A stretch of DNA of 12,418 nt from contig RFFQ01000154.1 in NCBI GenBank assembly GCA_003697105.1, forward strand, positions 1 to 12,418. The letters run 5' to 3'. This DNA is from Gemmatimonadota bacterium (lineage in GTDB: Bacteria > 4572-55 > J002). The notes under the pieces are model-generated. The model was not told the DNA's origin. It saw nothing but the letters and a program-made list of their open reading frames with translations, and made no database searches. This document shows positions 4,750 through 12,418 of the stretch, one piece after another (within the stretch, counting starts at the first letter, position 1; every line of letters begins with the position of its first letter). Both the position numbers and the translations under genes were made by a program.

Positions 4750-7700
4750 CTACTCCATCCCTTTTCCTGGTAATCTGAGGGTCACAGTCGTGCCGGCGCC
4801 TTCCGTGCTGTGGATGGAAATGGTTCCATTGTGCTCTTTTACTAAGCGATGTACGGTGGAGAGTCCCAATCCCTTACCGTGGACTCCTTTTGTTGTAAAG
4901 AAGGGTTCAAGAGCATGTTGCAGCGTTTCTGGGGACATACCGCCCCCATTATCCTCAAATTGGATTTCGATCTGCGAGTCTTCTTTTTTCATGCGGACGG
5001 TAATGGTTGGGTCTGGTTGGTTCTCCAGCGCTTGGATCGAATTGTTGAGTAGGTTGGTAAACATCTGTCCCATCAGGCCGCTAGTTGAAATAATTTCGAT
5101 AGGCTCGGTCTCGAAGGCTTCCACAACCCTAATCCGCTCTAATTTAGGGGCGTGGATACGGACGGTTTCACGTAAGACTTCACAGAGATTAATGGTGCCT
5201 AACCGGCGACTTTTTTCACCGACTAAGCCTTGTAGATCGCGGACGACGGTCAACCCTCGCTGGCTGGCGGCTTTGATCAGTTCCGCGGCTTGTTGCAGAG
5301 AATTCCACCGGTGATTCCATTCATCTAAATATTGTTGTAATTTTAGTCCTTCCTGATCGGTTTCCCAGCATTCCCAAATCACATCTTCTGCTAATTTTGG
5401 TGCATTTAGAATATGCTCTAAGGGTCCAATAATGCCGCCAAATGCGTTGTTCAGTTCATGGGAGACCATGCCTGCCATCTCGCCCAGTGTGGCGGAGCGC
5501 TCGGTATCCAGCAACTGTTGGGTACGCTCTCGTACTTTTGCCTCTAAGCTGGCGTAAAGGTTTGAATTTTCAATAGAGATGGCAATTTGGGATGAGAGCA
5601 GGTTCAACACTTCCAGCCGTTCACTGGTGAAGGCGCCCTCCGTGAGATTGTTCTCCAGATAGAGCAAGCCGGTGACGCGATTCCGGTGGAGGATCGGTGT
5701 GCATAAAATCGATTTAGGCTGGTGATGTTGGAGGTACTCATCATTTGCAAACCGGTGGTCTCGGGTGGCGTTATGCAATACAACGGGTGTTTTGGTGCGA
5801 ATGACATATTGGATTATCGCCGGGGATATTTGGGGTGAAAGTTCCAGCGGCATGGCGCCGGTTAGGTTGATGGTGTCAGAATCCGCTAATTTTTCGACCT
5901 CGATCACCCACTGTCCTTCTCGTTGCAGTACCAAAAATCCTTTTTGTGCTCCAGCATTTTCCAATACGGTTTTCATTAGGGTTTTCAGGAGCTTATCACG
6001 AACAATCTCCCCGGAGATTGCTTGCGATGCCCGCATTACAGCCATCAAGTCGATAATTGCCGTACCCCCTTGCGTAGTTTGCATACTGGTCGTGATGGTC
6101 AACGTGGTTCCGGTATCATCTATTTCGGCTTTTTGGCGTTCGGGTTTGGTAATCAAATTGTCGTAACGTGTTTCCAGATGCCGTAACTTCCCATCGGCGC
6201 CCCATTTGCGATAGGCATAATGTGCTTCGGTCATGTACACGCGAGCAATTTCCTCAAAACCTCGGCGACGGTAAAAGTGTGCCGCACGCTCATTGGCAAT
6301 GGCTTCAATATGAGTTAACGTCTTTTCTTGGGCGGTCGTTATTACCTGTTTATACAGGTTCATGGCTTCTGTATCATCTCCCTGCAACTGTGCTATTTCC
6401 GCGCTGACGAGTTGGTACATATGGCTTACATTCATTGGGGCAACGTCACTCCACCGTTTTAACTTTTGTTGTTGCCGGGTCAGCGTCTTCCAGTAGGTTT
6501 GTTGTTCGGCGTGGGCGGCTTGCGGGTACAACGCCGCTAGGGTTAACGCATAGTAAAAACAATGATCTACAATCACCGCTTGGCTCAAGAGCAATTCCTC
6601 AATGTTTGCGGAGGCTTGCGCGACCGCCAATGCTTGTGGATACTCCTCAAAAATAACCAGTTGCTGTAATTTGTAAGTATAATAAACTTGCAGGGGAACA
6701 TCCATACCCAAATCGATCATTTTCTGAACAGCCTGATTCTCATCAAAATCCTTGTTGGACATGCTGGTCAAGGATTCCGTCAAGCCTTGCAGTGCCATGA
6801 TCGAACTACGGATAATGCGTAGAATGGTGATGCCCACTTCATTTTTGGAGTGTTGGATAAAATCGGCGTGTTCTGCCCATCGTTTTTGGATGTTATTCAG
6901 ATTTTCTCCTAGCAAGGTGCGGGTAAATAACTCAAAATACACGGCGAGCCGGGCATAAATCACGTCACCGGATTCCAGCCCAACTTGTTGTGCCCGTAGC
7001 AGATGATCCAATGCTTCATGGAGCGGGTCTTGCCAATGTTTGATAAAAATAGCAAAGAGGGCATTCAACTTGGCATCCAATTCTACATTTTGGAATTTCG
7101 CATTGAGTTCCAGTGCCATCCGTCCGAACTCATATCCAGTTTTCAACTCACCTAAACGTCCGGCAACGATCATCGCATAAAAAATATACGCATTGGGCGA
7201 CACTCGTGCGTTGCCGTATTTGAGCGACATCCGGATCATTTCCAAAACTACAACCGCCATTAATCCTTTGTTCACATAATAGGTGGGGGTTACCAGATTG
7301 GATAGCATCTGCATGATCGCCAAATGGTGGGGATTCGTCATTTCCGGTAAGTTGACGAGATCGGTAATCCGGCGTCCCCCTAACCCCAGCTTTACTTTGC
7401 CGAATTCTAGCAAAATTTTGGCTTTATTCGGCGTTTGAGAGATATGGACACCGAGTTCGTTTAAGCCCTTCAGACCACACTCAATTGCGGCTTGATATTG
7501 GCTGAGGTTGGTATGCAGTTCACATTTAATCCGGTAAATTTGGGCTTTTTCGTCTCCGGTTCGGGCATTGGATAGCAGGAGTTCAAAGTGGCTTTCTGCC
7601 TGCTCGTACTGGGTGGAAAGGTATTCGCATTGGGCTTGTTCCCGATAAATTTCAAAGGTTAGGGCATATTTTTGGTGCCAGGGGTCTGGGGGAAGCAATT

Positions 7701-10029
7701 CAGTGGCGATCTCCAAAAACGTTACTGCCGTTTCATAAGCGGTTGAGGCTTTTGCTTTTTTAGCCGCACTTAAATTCAGGTATGCCAATTCACTGCGTTC
7801 GCGCGCTGTAGATAGCAACGCCCGTCCCTGGTTCAGATGGTTGATAATCTCAAACAGCCGTTCTTCTCGTGCCTCGCGGGAGAGTGTTTTTTGCAAAACC
7901 TGCCCGATCTGGAGATGAATGAGTCGTTGCTCCTCTTCGGGGATGAGAGAAGATGCCGCCTCCTGCACTCTGGCATGTAAGAATTTGAACCGGTACGCCT
8001 CGGGTGAGCTTATTTCCACCGTATCACCGGTTTCAGTGCCGCTAAATCCAAAGTCAGTCATCGGCACGATCAACCCGCTGGTGATGCTTACTTTAAGGTC
8101 GGCTAAACATTCCGACGGCGGTTGGGCTGAAATTTCACCCAGCAGTTTTAGATCGAAAAAATTACCGATACAAGCGGCGTATTTCAAAATACGTTGGGTT
8201 TTTTCCGGCAGTTGGTGAATTTTATCGACCATCAATTGCACCACATTATCGGTAATTTGCAACGCCTGAATGGGTGCCAAATCCCATTTCCACTGCCCGG
8301 TGCGATGATCGAACTGGATCAAGTTGTGCTGGTGGGCTGTCTGCAAAAACTCATGGATAAAAAAAGGATTACCATTGGTTTTTTGGAGGAGCACCCTTGC
8401 CAAGTCCTGTGCGGGGTTCATCTCGCAGCGGAACGTATCCTTGACCAGCCGGATAATATCCGCTTCCTGAAACGGGTGCAGGTGCAGTTCGTGGACGGGG
8501 ATTCCGGCGGTTTTCAATTCAGCCATGCTCTTAAAGAGGGGATGGTCGCTGTTGACTTCATCAGAGCGATAACTACCGATCACCAGTAGATGGGCGGTCT
8601 CAGGGTGATCCAGCAGGTGTTCCATCAATTTTAGCGAGGGTGTATCTGCCCATTCCAGATTATCCAAAAAGATGACCAGCGGATGGTCGGCATCGGCAAA
8701 TGCCCGGATAAATTCTTGAAATACCCGGTTAAATCGATTTTGGGCTTCGGCGGGGGGGAGTTCCGGCACGGGGGGTTGCTCCCCGATGATGGCAGCCACT
8801 TCTGGGATAACATCGATAACCAACTGCCCGTTCTTCCCCAGTTTATCTTGTAATGCTCGCTTCCAAAAGAGGACCTGTTCATCGGCTTCGGCTAAAATCT
8901 GATTGATGAGACCCTGAAAGGCGGTAACCCAACCCCCGAAAGGGGTGTTCTGGCTGAGGGGGTCAAAGTGGCTGGTTAGGTAATATCCGCGTTGTTGGAT
9001 GACCGGTTTCTGAATTTCGTGAATGAGCGAGCTTTTCCCCACCCCGGCATTGCCGGTGACCAACACAAGTTCAGCGTCTCCCTGCCGGATGCGGTCAAAA
9101 GCGGCGAGTAAGGCGTTTAGCTCGTTCTCCCGCCCGTACAATCGTTGGGAAAGTTGAAATTTGTCGGAAACATCGTGATGACCGGGTTCAAAATCCGCAA
9201 TTGTGCGGGTTTTTTCCCATTGCCGCAGGCAGGTTTCCAAGTCCGCTTTGAGTCCAAAGGCACTCTGGTACCGGTCTTCTGCGGTTTTTGCCAGCAGTTT
9301 CATCACCACGTTGGAAACCGCTTGGGGAATCCGTTCATTTAACTGGTGGGGTAACGGAGGCTGTTTGGCAATGTGGGCATGGATCAACTCCATGGGATCG
9401 GTGGTTTGAAACGGCAACCAACCCACCAGCATTTCGTAAAAGGTGACTCCTAGCGAATAAAAATCAGAACGATAATCAATAGACCGGTTCATTCGTCCGG
9501 TCTGCTCCGGTGACATGTAGGCAAGCGTGCCTTCTAACCGTCCCACATTTGCCGCTTGGATGCCGGAAAGTTTCGTTGAGATACCAAAATCGGTAATTTT
9601 GACAATCTCTTTTTCCAGATTGACGATGATATTGTGCGGTTTGATATCTTTATGGATAATATTATGGTGATGAAGCCCGCCTAAGGTCTCGGCGAGGCAA
9701 ATGGCAATTTTGAGGAAAGTTGGGAGATCGATCCGCTGGGCATCCATCACATGTTTCAAGGAGTCCCCATTAAAATCTTCCAAGATGAGTGCCAACCGGC
9801 TTTTATATTTTTCCAGGGCTAATGGCTTGACAACGCCCTCCAAATCAAGGTCTTTGATGATGTCATGTTCATGTTTTAAGCGTGCCAGTTCTGCCGGAGT
9901 GGGATGATCCGCTTTGAGAACTTTGATAATCACCGGCAGGTCGTCAACCTGACGCTTACCGCGATAGATCACCGTATTCACACCTTTGTAAATTAGGGTA
10001 TCAATGGTGTATCCATCAATTGAGATCAT
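4750..10029 (-). CDS. Giant Ser/Thr kinase-AAA ATPase-GAF-sensor histidine kinase
   Basis: A 1759-residue cytoplasmic multidomain sensor. Residues 1 to about 270 form a Ser/Thr kinase: Lys36 (VIIK), Glu54, HKDIKPHN (126-133, non-RD, catalytic Asp128), DFG (147-149) and an SPE in place of APE. The glycine loop is degenerate, as in related fusions. About 305-640 is an AAA/NACHT-like ATPase with Walker A GNAGVGKS (Lys332) and Walker B IFLDN (Asp456). About 700-1300 is a helical TPR-like solenoid. About 1330-1490 is a GAF domain, then a short coiled linker and a histidine kinase with SHELNN (phospho-acceptor His1524), N-box NLLNNSIQA (1659-1667), DNGGG and GKGLGLS. It matches the trifunctional kinase/ATP-binding/histidine kinase architecture of cyanobacteria and a few other phyla. 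ATG at 10029 is chosen because AGGAG (10039-10035) lies 5 nt upstream; a TTG at 10056 would lengthen it without support. No transmembrane helix is seen, so the signal is probably cytoplasmic. Confidence 0.93.
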   Translation of the reverse strand: MISIDGYTIDTLIYKGVNTVIYRGKRQVDDLPVIIKVLKADHPTPAELARLKHEHDIIKDLDLEGVVKPLALEKYKSRLALILEDFNGDSLKHVMDAQRIDLPTFLKIAICLAETLGGLHHHNIIHKDIKPHNIIVNLEKEIVKITDFGISTKLSGIQAANVGRLEGTLAYMSPEQTGRMNRSIDYRSDFYSLGVTFYEMLVGWLPFQTTDPMELIHAHIAKQPPLPHQLNERIPQAVSNVVMKLLAKTAEDRYQSAFGLKADLETCLRQWEKTRTIADFEPGHHDVSDKFQLSQRLYGRENELNALLAAFDRIRQGDAELVLVTGNAGVGKSSLIHEIQKPVIQQRGYYLTSHFDPLSQNTPFGGWVTAFQGLINQILAEADEQVLFWKRALQDKLGKNGQLVIDVIPEVAAIIGEQPPVPELPPAEAQNRFNRVFQEFIRAFADADHPLVIFLDNLEWADTPSLKLMEHLLDHPETAHLLVIGSYRSDEVNSDHPLFKSMAELKTAGIPVHELHLHPFQEADIIRLVKDTFRCEMNPAQDLARVLLQKTNGNPFFIHEFLQTAHQHNLIQFDHRTGQWKWDLAPIQALQITDNVVQLMVDKIHQLPEKTQRILKYAACIGNFFDLKLLGEISAQPPSECLADLKVSITSGLIVPMTDFGFSGTETGDTVEISSPEAYRFKFLHARVQEAASSLIPEEEQRLIHLQIGQVLQKTLSREAREERLFEIINHLNQGRALLSTARERSELAYLNLSAAKKAKASTAYETAVTFLEIATELLPPDPWHQKYALTFEIYREQAQCEYLSTQYEQAESHFELLLSNARTGDEKAQIYRIKCELHTNLSQYQAAIECGLKGLNELGVHISQTPNKAKILLEFGKVKLGLGGRRITDLVNLPEMTNPHHLAIMQMLSNLVTPTYYVNKGLMAVVVLEMIRMSLKYGNARVSPNAYIFYAMIVAGRLGELKTGYEFGRMALELNAKFQNVELDAKLNALFAIFIKHWQDPLHEALDHLLRAQQVGLESGDVIYARLAVYFELFTRTLLGENLNNIQKRWAEHADFIQHSKNEVGITILRIIRSSIMALQGLTESLTSMSNKDFDENQAVQKMIDLGMDVPLQVYYTYKLQQLVIFEEYPQALAVAQASANIEELLLSQAVIVDHCFYYALTLAALYPQAAHAEQQTYWKTLTRQQQKLKRWSDVAPMNVSHMYQLVSAEIAQLQGDDTEAMNLYKQVITTAQEKTLTHIEAIANERAAHFYRRRGFEEIARVYMTEAHYAYRKWGADGKLRHLETRYDNLITKPERQKAEIDDTGTTLTITTSMQTTQGGTAIIDLMAVMRASQAISGEIVRDKLLKTLMKTVLENAGAQKGFLVLQREGQWVIEVEKLADSDTINLTGAMPLELSPQISPAIIQYVIRTKTPVVLHNATRDHRFANDEYLQHHQPKSILCTPILHRNRVTGLLYLENNLTEGAFTSERLEVLNLLSSQIAISIENSNLYASLEAKVRERTQQLLDTERSATLGEMAGMVSHELNNAFGGIIGPLEHILNAPKLAEDVIWECWETDQEGLKLQQYLDEWNHRWNSLQQAAELIKAASQRGLTVVRDLQGLVGEKSRRLGTINLCEVLRETVRIHAPKLERIRVVEAFETEPIEIISTSGLMGQMFTNLLNNSIQALENQPDPTITVRMKKEDSQIEIQFEDNGGGMSPETLQHALEPFFTTKGVHGKGLGLSTVHRLVKEHNGTISIHSTEGAGTTVTLRLPGKGME

Positions 10030-10088
10030 GAACACTCCTAATCTGATGTGTTCCAAACCGGAGAATATAATGTCACAACGAAAATTTC

Positions 10089-10117
10089 ATCATACAAGAT
10101 AACGCCTCAAAAGTCCA
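10089..10117 (-). promoter_or_regulatory. Candidate promoter of the giant kinase gene
   Basis: On the minus strand TGGACT (10117-10112) and TATGAT (10094-10089) are 17 nt apart, predicting a start near 10082 and a leader of about 50 nt. It lies in the 149-nt gap after the GtrA gene, where no terminator was found, so read-through from the glycosyltransferase genes may also reach the kinase. Confidence 0.45.
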
Positions 10118-10178
10118 CCAAAAAGTGAAGCGAATTTGATACCTGATTCCGGGCAAGCGCCGTCAAAACACAGGAAAT

Positions 10179-10580
10179 TTAGGTGGCGGTTCGGAATGTC
10201 CAAAAATGATTGGCAGTAAAATTAAGCATCATCCCGAGTCCAATCCCGATCCCTTTTGCCACAAATGGATTCATTCCCCAATGACGAGTCAGTGACCACA
10301 GTACCAGCATATCGGTTGATGCCGCCACGAAACTGGTGATGAAGTTATAGCGTACCAAACGACCCCAAAAGGAATACTTTCCGGTATCACGGCGATCCCG
10401 CCAGGTCCAGCAATCGTTAAGAAGAAAATTGGTGATGATCGAGACTTCAATTGCAATCGGGTTGGCAACCAGATCGTACAGTCCCAGCGGGATGTGAAGC
10501 AACCAAAACATCCCCATGTTGACCCCCACACCACTTGCTCCCACAATACTAAATTTCAGAAATCGTTGTATAGAAAACAT
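10179..10580 (-). CDS. GtrA family membrane protein
   Basis: A 133-residue protein with four predicted membrane helices and the family's paired signatures NFLLNDCWTWR (51-61) after helix two and NFTANHFWTFR (120-130) at the end. Founding members are thought to flip polyprenyl-phosphate-linked sugars (bactoprenol-glucose in O-antigen modification) across the inner membrane; many members are assigned only by homology. The start ATG lies 2 nt after the stop of the preceding glycosyltransferase gene and has no good Shine-Dalgarno, which points to translational coupling. The pairing with a GT39-type transferase fits supply of a lipid-linked sugar to an enzyme that works on the outer face of the membrane. 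The specific sugar is unknown. Confidence 0.9.
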   Translation of the reverse strand: MFSIQRFLKFSIVGASGVGVNMGMFWLLHIPLGLYDLVANPIAIEVSIITNFLLNDCWTWRDRRDTGKYSFWGRLVRYNFITSFVAASTDMLVLWSLTRHWGMNPFVAKGIGIGLGMMLNFTANHFWTFRTAT

Positions 10581-10582
10581 GC

Positions 10583-12145
10583 TTAACGTTCCCGTTGGGG
10601 GGGTAATCCCCGGTAATGATAACAGCGATAAATGGTAAACCGGCGAAACAGTTTATGGTGATGGATGATGTCGAGCTGGTCAATCTGTTCGATCCGCTCA
10701 AATACGGGTTCAATTTGCTTTCGTTGCCACGACCGGAGCGGCGAGGCATTGCTGGTGACTAATAGGGCATCTTTCCCTTTAATGCGCTCTAGATCGTTCC
10801 AAAAAGTATATTGTAGCCCTTTGCCGCCGTAAATGTTGGCGGAATAGGTCTCCAGATGCGGATTGGTGTAATACGTGATTTGGGTGGGTATTTTATATTC
10901 CGTGCTGAACACAAAACTGCCCGGCGGCATTTGGGAGCGCAATTCGGTAATGCGCTGTGCCAGTTGCTCCCAGCCAGTCCAGGTGTCGCCTTTGCGCAGA
11001 GGAAGAATCGGGTACAGCGGAAGCACATGGGCGATTACGGTCAGGGTGGCGGCAAGGGTGATGGCGGCAACCGTCCATTTGCGGTACGTTGAAGCGCGTT
11101 CCGGTTTCTGGGCGAACTTCTCTGCCCACAGTAGAGCCAACGCCACTATCAAGGTGATGTAGCTGGGCGCAAGCCAATTCATTTTGACCAAACTCTGGAA
11201 ACTGATTAGGGTAAATAGGGCGATCATCGGCAGGGAAAAGCTGATCAAAAAGCGAAATTGGGTTGCCCGATATGCAAACCCAGAATTTTCGGCGTGCGCA
11301 AATGCCCGCCGCGTACCTTGATAGAGCGCGTACAGACAGCCCGCAAAAATTAATGGCGTGACCAGAGCGGTCTGAGAACCTAGCAATTGCCCGAAATAAT
11401 GCGGCTTAAACCGGAACCACGATTTTGCCCGATCCGCCGATTGAAACAGAAATGATGCCCACTCGTGCTGGTAATTCCAGATCAGCACCGGACTAAAAAT
11501 CAACAAGGATAATACTACGGCAAGGTAGGGTTCTTTACGCCGGAACCAGTGCCTTTGAGCCGGTTCCCAGATCAGGAACAGCAGAGTACCGATCACCAAA
11601 AAAATCGCACTGTATTTGCTGATCATCGCTGCTCCCAACCCAAAACCTGCCAAATACCACCATACCCCAGTTTGGGTATGTGCTAACTTAAACACGGCAA
11701 AGAGGGTCAACATCCAGAAAAAAAGTAGGGGCACATCTGGGGTAATGATCGTGGTTCCAATGGAAAATAAAAGGGTTACATTGACCGTGACAATGGTGTA
11801 AAACGCGATCTTTTCCGCCCGTTCCGGTTGTCCGGTGCTAAGGAGGGCTATCTCGCGGGTCAACAGATAGAGCAACACGGTAAAACCCGTTGCATATATC
11901 ACACAGCCCAACCGGATCCAGAAGGGTGAATCTCCTCCGATAGCCGTGAATAACGCAATCGTCCATGCGGCGGCGGGCGGATGATCAAAATAACTCAGTG
12001 CCAGATGTTTGGCATACTTCCAATAGTAGGCTTCCTGCGGGACAATTGGCGGAAAGTTGATGTAAATCAACCGGATCAGTGCCATGAAGGCAATAAAAAG
12101 CCATGCGTTGAGGCGGTAGTAAGATAACCGGTTTAGAGATAGCAT
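10583..12145 (-). CDS. GT39-like (ArnT/PMT type) membrane glycosyltransferase
   Basis: A 520-residue integral membrane protein with about ten to eleven helices and a carboxy-terminal soluble domain (about 400-520). The first outer loop carries PQEAYYW (36-42) followed by YFDHPP (52-57), the signature of the ArnT/PMT-related GT39/GT83 superfamily, which transfers sugars from polyprenyl phosphates to glycolipids or proteins on the outer face of the cytoplasmic membrane. The acidic residue usual before the Glu is Gln37 here, so Glu38 is the likely catalytic acid of this subgroup. The soluble tail (NIYGGKGLQYTFWNDL) matches homologues. A purine-rich AAAGGGA about 8 nt before the ATG at 12145 supports the start. 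It is coupled to the downstream GtrA gene. Donor sugar and acceptor cannot be read from sequence. Confidence 0.9.
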   Translation of the reverse strand: MLSLNRLSYYRLNAWLFIAFMALIRLIYINFPPIVPQEAYYWKYAKHLALSYFDHPPAAAWTIALFTAIGGDSPFWIRLGCVIYATGFTVLLYLLTREIALLSTGQPERAEKIAFYTIVTVNVTLLFSIGTTIITPDVPLLFFWMLTLFAVFKLAHTQTGVWWYLAGFGLGAAMISKYSAIFLVIGTLLFLIWEPAQRHWFRRKEPYLAVVLSLLIFSPVLIWNYQHEWASFLFQSADRAKSWFRFKPHYFGQLLGSQTALVTPLIFAGCLYALYQGTRRAFAHAENSGFAYRATQFRFLISFSLPMIALFTLISFQSLVKMNWLAPSYITLIVALALLWAEKFAQKPERASTYRKWTVAAITLAATLTVIAHVLPLYPILPLRKGDTWTGWEQLAQRITELRSQMPPGSFVFSTEYKIPTQITYYTNPHLETYSANIYGGKGLQYTFWNDLERIKGKDALLVTSNASPLRSWQRKQIEPVFERIEQIDQLDIIHHHKLFRRFTIYRCYHYRGLPPQRER

Positions 12146-12418
12146 ATCAAAGTCCCTTTATTCAAAATGGCGAAGTTGTGCCTCGAAGGTCAGTAAATCA
12201 TCACAGCAAGAACGACTGAGTATCGACGATACTCCATCCCACGCCCCCAACGGGCGAAAAAATAAGACGAAACCTCACAATTCCGGCTAAAATTAGCTGG
12301 AAAAGATAATGAATTTATTCTGTCTTATCACCTGACCTGTGAGAATTTTCTTTTTAGGTCGGTATTTTTGTGTTAAATAATGGGATAACCCTTTTCATAC
12401 TAACCAAATTAGCAAGAG
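12146..12418. other. Non-coding region upstream of the glycosyltransferase gene
   Basis: No convincing gene lies in these 273 bp. The right part (from about 12270) is AT-richer. It holds a perfect 8-bp-arm palindrome (12218-12234), a near-perfect inverted repeat (12283-12300, one G/T mismatch) and a GC hairpin (12242-12256) without a T-run on its 3' side for rightward reading. I could not settle on a promoter for the leftward gene. Confidence 0.5.
12218..12234. promoter_or_regulatory. 17-bp palindrome upstream of the GT39 gene
   Basis: Arms GAGTATCG (12218-12225) and CGATACTC (12227-12234) flank one A. It lies 73-89 bp before the glycosyltransferase start, a position suited to an operator. 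No regulator is known and chance is not excluded. Confidence 0.4.

Noticed and set aside
4628-5314. Long open frame on the plus strand opposite the histidine kinase domain
   Set aside because: It is antisense to strongly conserved HATPase sequence and has no recognisable domain; a shadow frame.
12242-12256. GC hairpin with five-base arms
   Set aside because: The adjacent run is A on the 3' side for rightward reading and precedes the hairpin for leftward reading, so it does not form a terminator.

Overview
The window reads as an ordinary chromosomal stretch of a free-living bacterium with balanced base composition (near 50 % G+C by eye), Shine-Dalgarno-led genes, short intergenic gaps and clear intrinsic terminators. 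No phage, transposon, CRISPR array, rRNA or tRNA was seen. The very large Ser/Thr kinase-AAA-GAF-histidine kinase protein and the nickel superoxide dismutase are combinations known from Cyanobacteria, Chloroflexota and some candidate phyla. The sequence does not settle the phylum, so any assignment is a guess.

Layout. (1) 60-908 (+): a DUF6625-type protein, probably a glycosyltransferase-like enzyme of a polysaccharide locus to the left. It is closed by a bidirectional terminator at 931-962. (2) 988-2520 (-): a compact nickel operon read sodN -> sodX -> nickel permease, i.e. Ni-superoxide dismutase, its maturation protease, and a six-helix permease with a histidine-rich loop. A perfect 23-bp palindrome overlaps the best promoter candidate in front of sodN. 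(3) 2680-3809: ridA (-) and tsaB (+), two housekeeping genes that diverge from a gap of only 26 bp. (4) 3810-4116: about 300 bp with no convincing gene. It holds a motif resembling a widespread dispersed repeat and a strong terminator for the leftward genes. (5) 4117-10029 (-): a 1759-residue sensor that joins a Ser/Thr kinase domain, an AAA/NACHT-like ATPase, a TPR-like solenoid, a GAF domain and a histidine kinase. It is followed downstream by a single-domain response regulator with a GTG start and its own likely promoter. (6) 10179-12145 (-): an ArnT/PMT-type membrane glycosyltransferase (GT39-like) followed 2 nt later by a GtrA-family membrane protein. (7) 12146-12418: non-coding upstream region with small palindromes.

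How the parts work together. The nickel operon is self-contained: the permease brings in nickel, SodX exposes the amino-terminal histidine of SodN, and SodN then binds nickel and removes superoxide. The palindrome suggests a repressor, possibly metal-responsive, controlling this unit. The giant kinase and the receiver protein probably form a two-component pair with an added Ser/Thr kinase input; their signal cannot be read from sequence. GT39 plus GtrA fit polyprenyl-phosphate-sugar dependent modification of a cell-surface glycan.

Nothing here is clearly a new system. The most notable items are the sodN operator palindrome, the paired loss of two second-shell active-site residues in SodN, and the kinase/receiver pair.
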